Positions 62,049 through 64,000 of a DNA stretch of 64,000 nt are shown in pieces (positions within the stretch are counted from its first letter, which is position 1; every line of letters begins with the position of its first letter). The notes below the pieces were generated by a model. The model did not search any database. It worked only from the letters and a program-made list of their open reading frames with translations, and was not told the origin of the DNA. A program made the position numbers and the translations under genes. The DNA comes from Epiperipatus broadwayi (taxonomy: Eukaryota > Onychophora > Udeonychophora > Euonychophora > Peripatidae), in contig JAQFVV010013070.1 in the NCBI GenBank assembly GCA_028023455.1, positions 1 to 64,000 on the forward strand. Direction: 5' to 3'.

Positions 62049-62589
62049 CCGAACATGATAGATGGTGTGCAACACCTATGGAAAATTGGGTACAATCATT
62101 AATCACATAATGGTTGCTTTTCAGGGAAGATCAATACCTAGCATTAGAGTGGCCACATTTGTACTATATGCATAGTGGTGTACCAGATGTATTTTCTTAA
62201 TTGACAATAATACCAGACAACCCCCAGCTACATTTAGCAACAAACTGTTACACTTTAGAAATAAGAGATAGAATAATAACCAACCCCCACTTATATGCAG
62301 CAGCATGGCCATTGTTAAGGCAACCATCAATGCTGTGAATGCTGCAAAATACTATCATACAACTAACATTCAAAAAAACATGCCCACAAAACTAAATAAG
62401 CTTATCAAACTTTAGAATTCTGAGAGATTTTTTTTTTTTTATATTGTTATAGTCAATTAACCACAAAGTGTAACCACTAAATTCCTTTATATATGTTTAC
62501 CCTAATATTACTCGTTGTATGTTAAATTTGAAATTTTTTAGATGTAAACTTGTGTAAACCATCGAGATGAATAAAGCCTTTATTGAAAC

Positions 62590-62866
<277 letters not shown>

Positions 62867-63270
62867 AACACCCACTCTGAAATGATTATAGCTATTTCAA
62901 CTCAAATTATGAGAAGAGAAAGAGATGAAAAACTATTTTAAAAAGGTGTTTTGCCATGACTATACACACCAAACTAAAACACAAATACATCCACATGTGT
63001 ATCATGCTAATTGCATTTTTTGTTTGTGATGACTTTTAGATTCCTCAGCAGAAACATCTTGTTCTGAAATGCTTCAACATATTGTTTAATAGTAGCTATC
63101 TAATATGTTTTTTTTTTCTACCATATCCTTCCAAAGAAAATAATTGGCATTATACTTCTTTAAAATATCTTTGAGAAATGCCTTATAATAAAGATGGATC
63201 TACATCTCCTTCAAAATTTCTTACTAAACTGCACCATAAAACACACTTTTAGAAGGTATTCCACTGTCTC
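62867..63270. other. AT-rich DNA, no gene seen
   Basis: No frame or repeat recognised before the PLE sequence begins near 63271. Confidence 0.5.
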
Positions 63271-64000
63271 TTTATTTTACATGTACAATCCAAGGAAGGT
63301 ATAATTGTACAAAGAGATAGCATTATCACAGACATAGCTAGATCCATCAAGCACAAACATTTATACACAAAACCTGACAGCTGGAACAATGATATCAAAT
63401 TAACTAAACCATTTCTGGATATTGACAATTTAATCTGTCTTAAAAAAGACAAGGGCAATAGGTTTGTGCTTTTGAATTCCAATGAATGCAAAATTAAAAT
63501 AAATGAACAAATTTTAAACCTCCAGCTTACCCCCTATTTAAACTTCAACAACAAGCTTAATCATAATAAATTTATACTTTCTTGTCTCCACCCTCACAAA
63601 AATAAAGACATTTCCAACTAAGAATACTACTAACTTTACCCTTCTTCCACTAAAACCCCCAAAATATTTGCTAACTCAAAGCTGCATAAGCTCGGAGAAC
63701 CATTTTGTCTAATAATGGACTTCAGGGGAGTCCATTGTTTTGAAACATATAAGTTTGTCAATCAATTGCTAGTTGATAGCTTGGGCTTTGGATCTTACTT
63801 TATTAACTCTTCTTTTCAATGTGTAAACAAGATTAAGGATGCTACCATTAATGACAATGTCTATATGGCTGCTCTTAATATCAAGGAACTATATGGATCC
63901 ATTGATAGAAAACAATCTATTCAGATCATCCATCATGAACTCATAAACATCCATTTCCCAATGAACTGCATTTATTTCATTGTGCCATTTTGTCTTGGAT
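63271..64000 (+). pseudogene. Penelope-like element, N-terminal half of the reverse transcriptase (runs off window)
   Basis: The plus strand reads ICLKKDKGNRFVLLNSNE (the KADKGN-like segment of PLE RTs, about 63433-63486), then after two stops near 63620-63630 TPKIFANSKLHKLGEPFCLI (counterpart of P-K-I-H-K...RPI), CFETYKFVNQLLVDSL, then VYMAALNIKELYGSIDRKQS (motif A region; the usual F-D-V-x-S-L-F-T-N is partly changed). The palm YVDD and GIY-YIG would lie beyond 64000. Together with the 1.4-3.6 kb fragments, which have only the later half, it shows that longer PLE copies exist in this genome. At least two in-frame stops. Confidence 0.78.

Overview
This 64 kb window looks like repeat-dense intergenic DNA from the nuclear genome of an animal, most likely an invertebrate. 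The grounds are: strong AT bias, very long (TA)n and (AAT)n microsatellites, no bacterial-style gene packing, and retroelement families typical of metazoans (Penelope-like elements with GIY-YIG endonucleases, RTE-like and CR1/Jockey-like non-LTR retrotransposons). I found no host protein-coding gene, rRNA, tRNA or CRISPR array. Every coding signal I can defend belongs to a transposable element, and all but one are visibly broken. The species cannot be fixed from sequence alone.

Layout. 1-7.8 kb: AT-rich DNA with two Penelope-like (PLE) RT/GIY-YIG fragments joined head-to-head (1395-3560) and a hammerhead-ribozyme-like motif near 5.8 kb. 7.8-10.2 kb: a solo long terminal repeat (minus strand) and a 209 bp hairpin. 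11.3 kb: a compound (AAT)/(AGT) microsatellite. 14.9-16.1 kb: two PLE endonuclease-end fragments as an inverted pair. 16.2-29.0 kb: the main structure, an LTR-internal-LTR-internal-LTR array of about 2.1 kb terminal repeats and about 0.7 kb noncoding internals. Its middle LTR carries a complete 3.3 kb RTE-like element with a target-site duplication, and its last LTR carries a 1.6 kb GC-richer insert. 29-34.6 kb: two more repeats beginning TGTAATGG, diverging from a (TA)n tract. 35.5-37.0 kb: a Tigger/mariner-like nonautonomous DNA transposon. 38.2-39.1 kb: a hairpin, a (TC)n(TA)n tract and another PLE fragment. 39.1-41.1 kb: an unidentified repeat ending in (AAT)n. 41.4-44.1 kb: another TGTAATGG repeat and a three-unit alternating inverted repeat. 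44.1-51.2 kb: mostly featureless, with a degenerate ~75 bp minisatellite at 48.05-48.41 kb. 51.2-54.5 kb: a second, decayed RTE-like copy (minus). 55.5-62.9 kb: an (AAT)-tailed repeat, a minus-strand CR1/Jockey-like RT with a long open frame, and a degenerate plus-strand non-LTR element with endonuclease and RT remnants ending in (TAA)n. 63.3-64.0 kb: the first half of another PLE reverse transcriptase running off the window.

The elements do not form a cellular pathway; they form a nested insertion record. The best candidate for something undescribed is the noncoding LTR array (16169-28966) with its solo relative (7819-9907). Its LTRs are long, its internals are too short to encode Gag-Pol, and it would have to be mobilised in trans. 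A second recurring theme is that ends of several unrelated repeats abut (TA)n or (AAT)n microsatellites.
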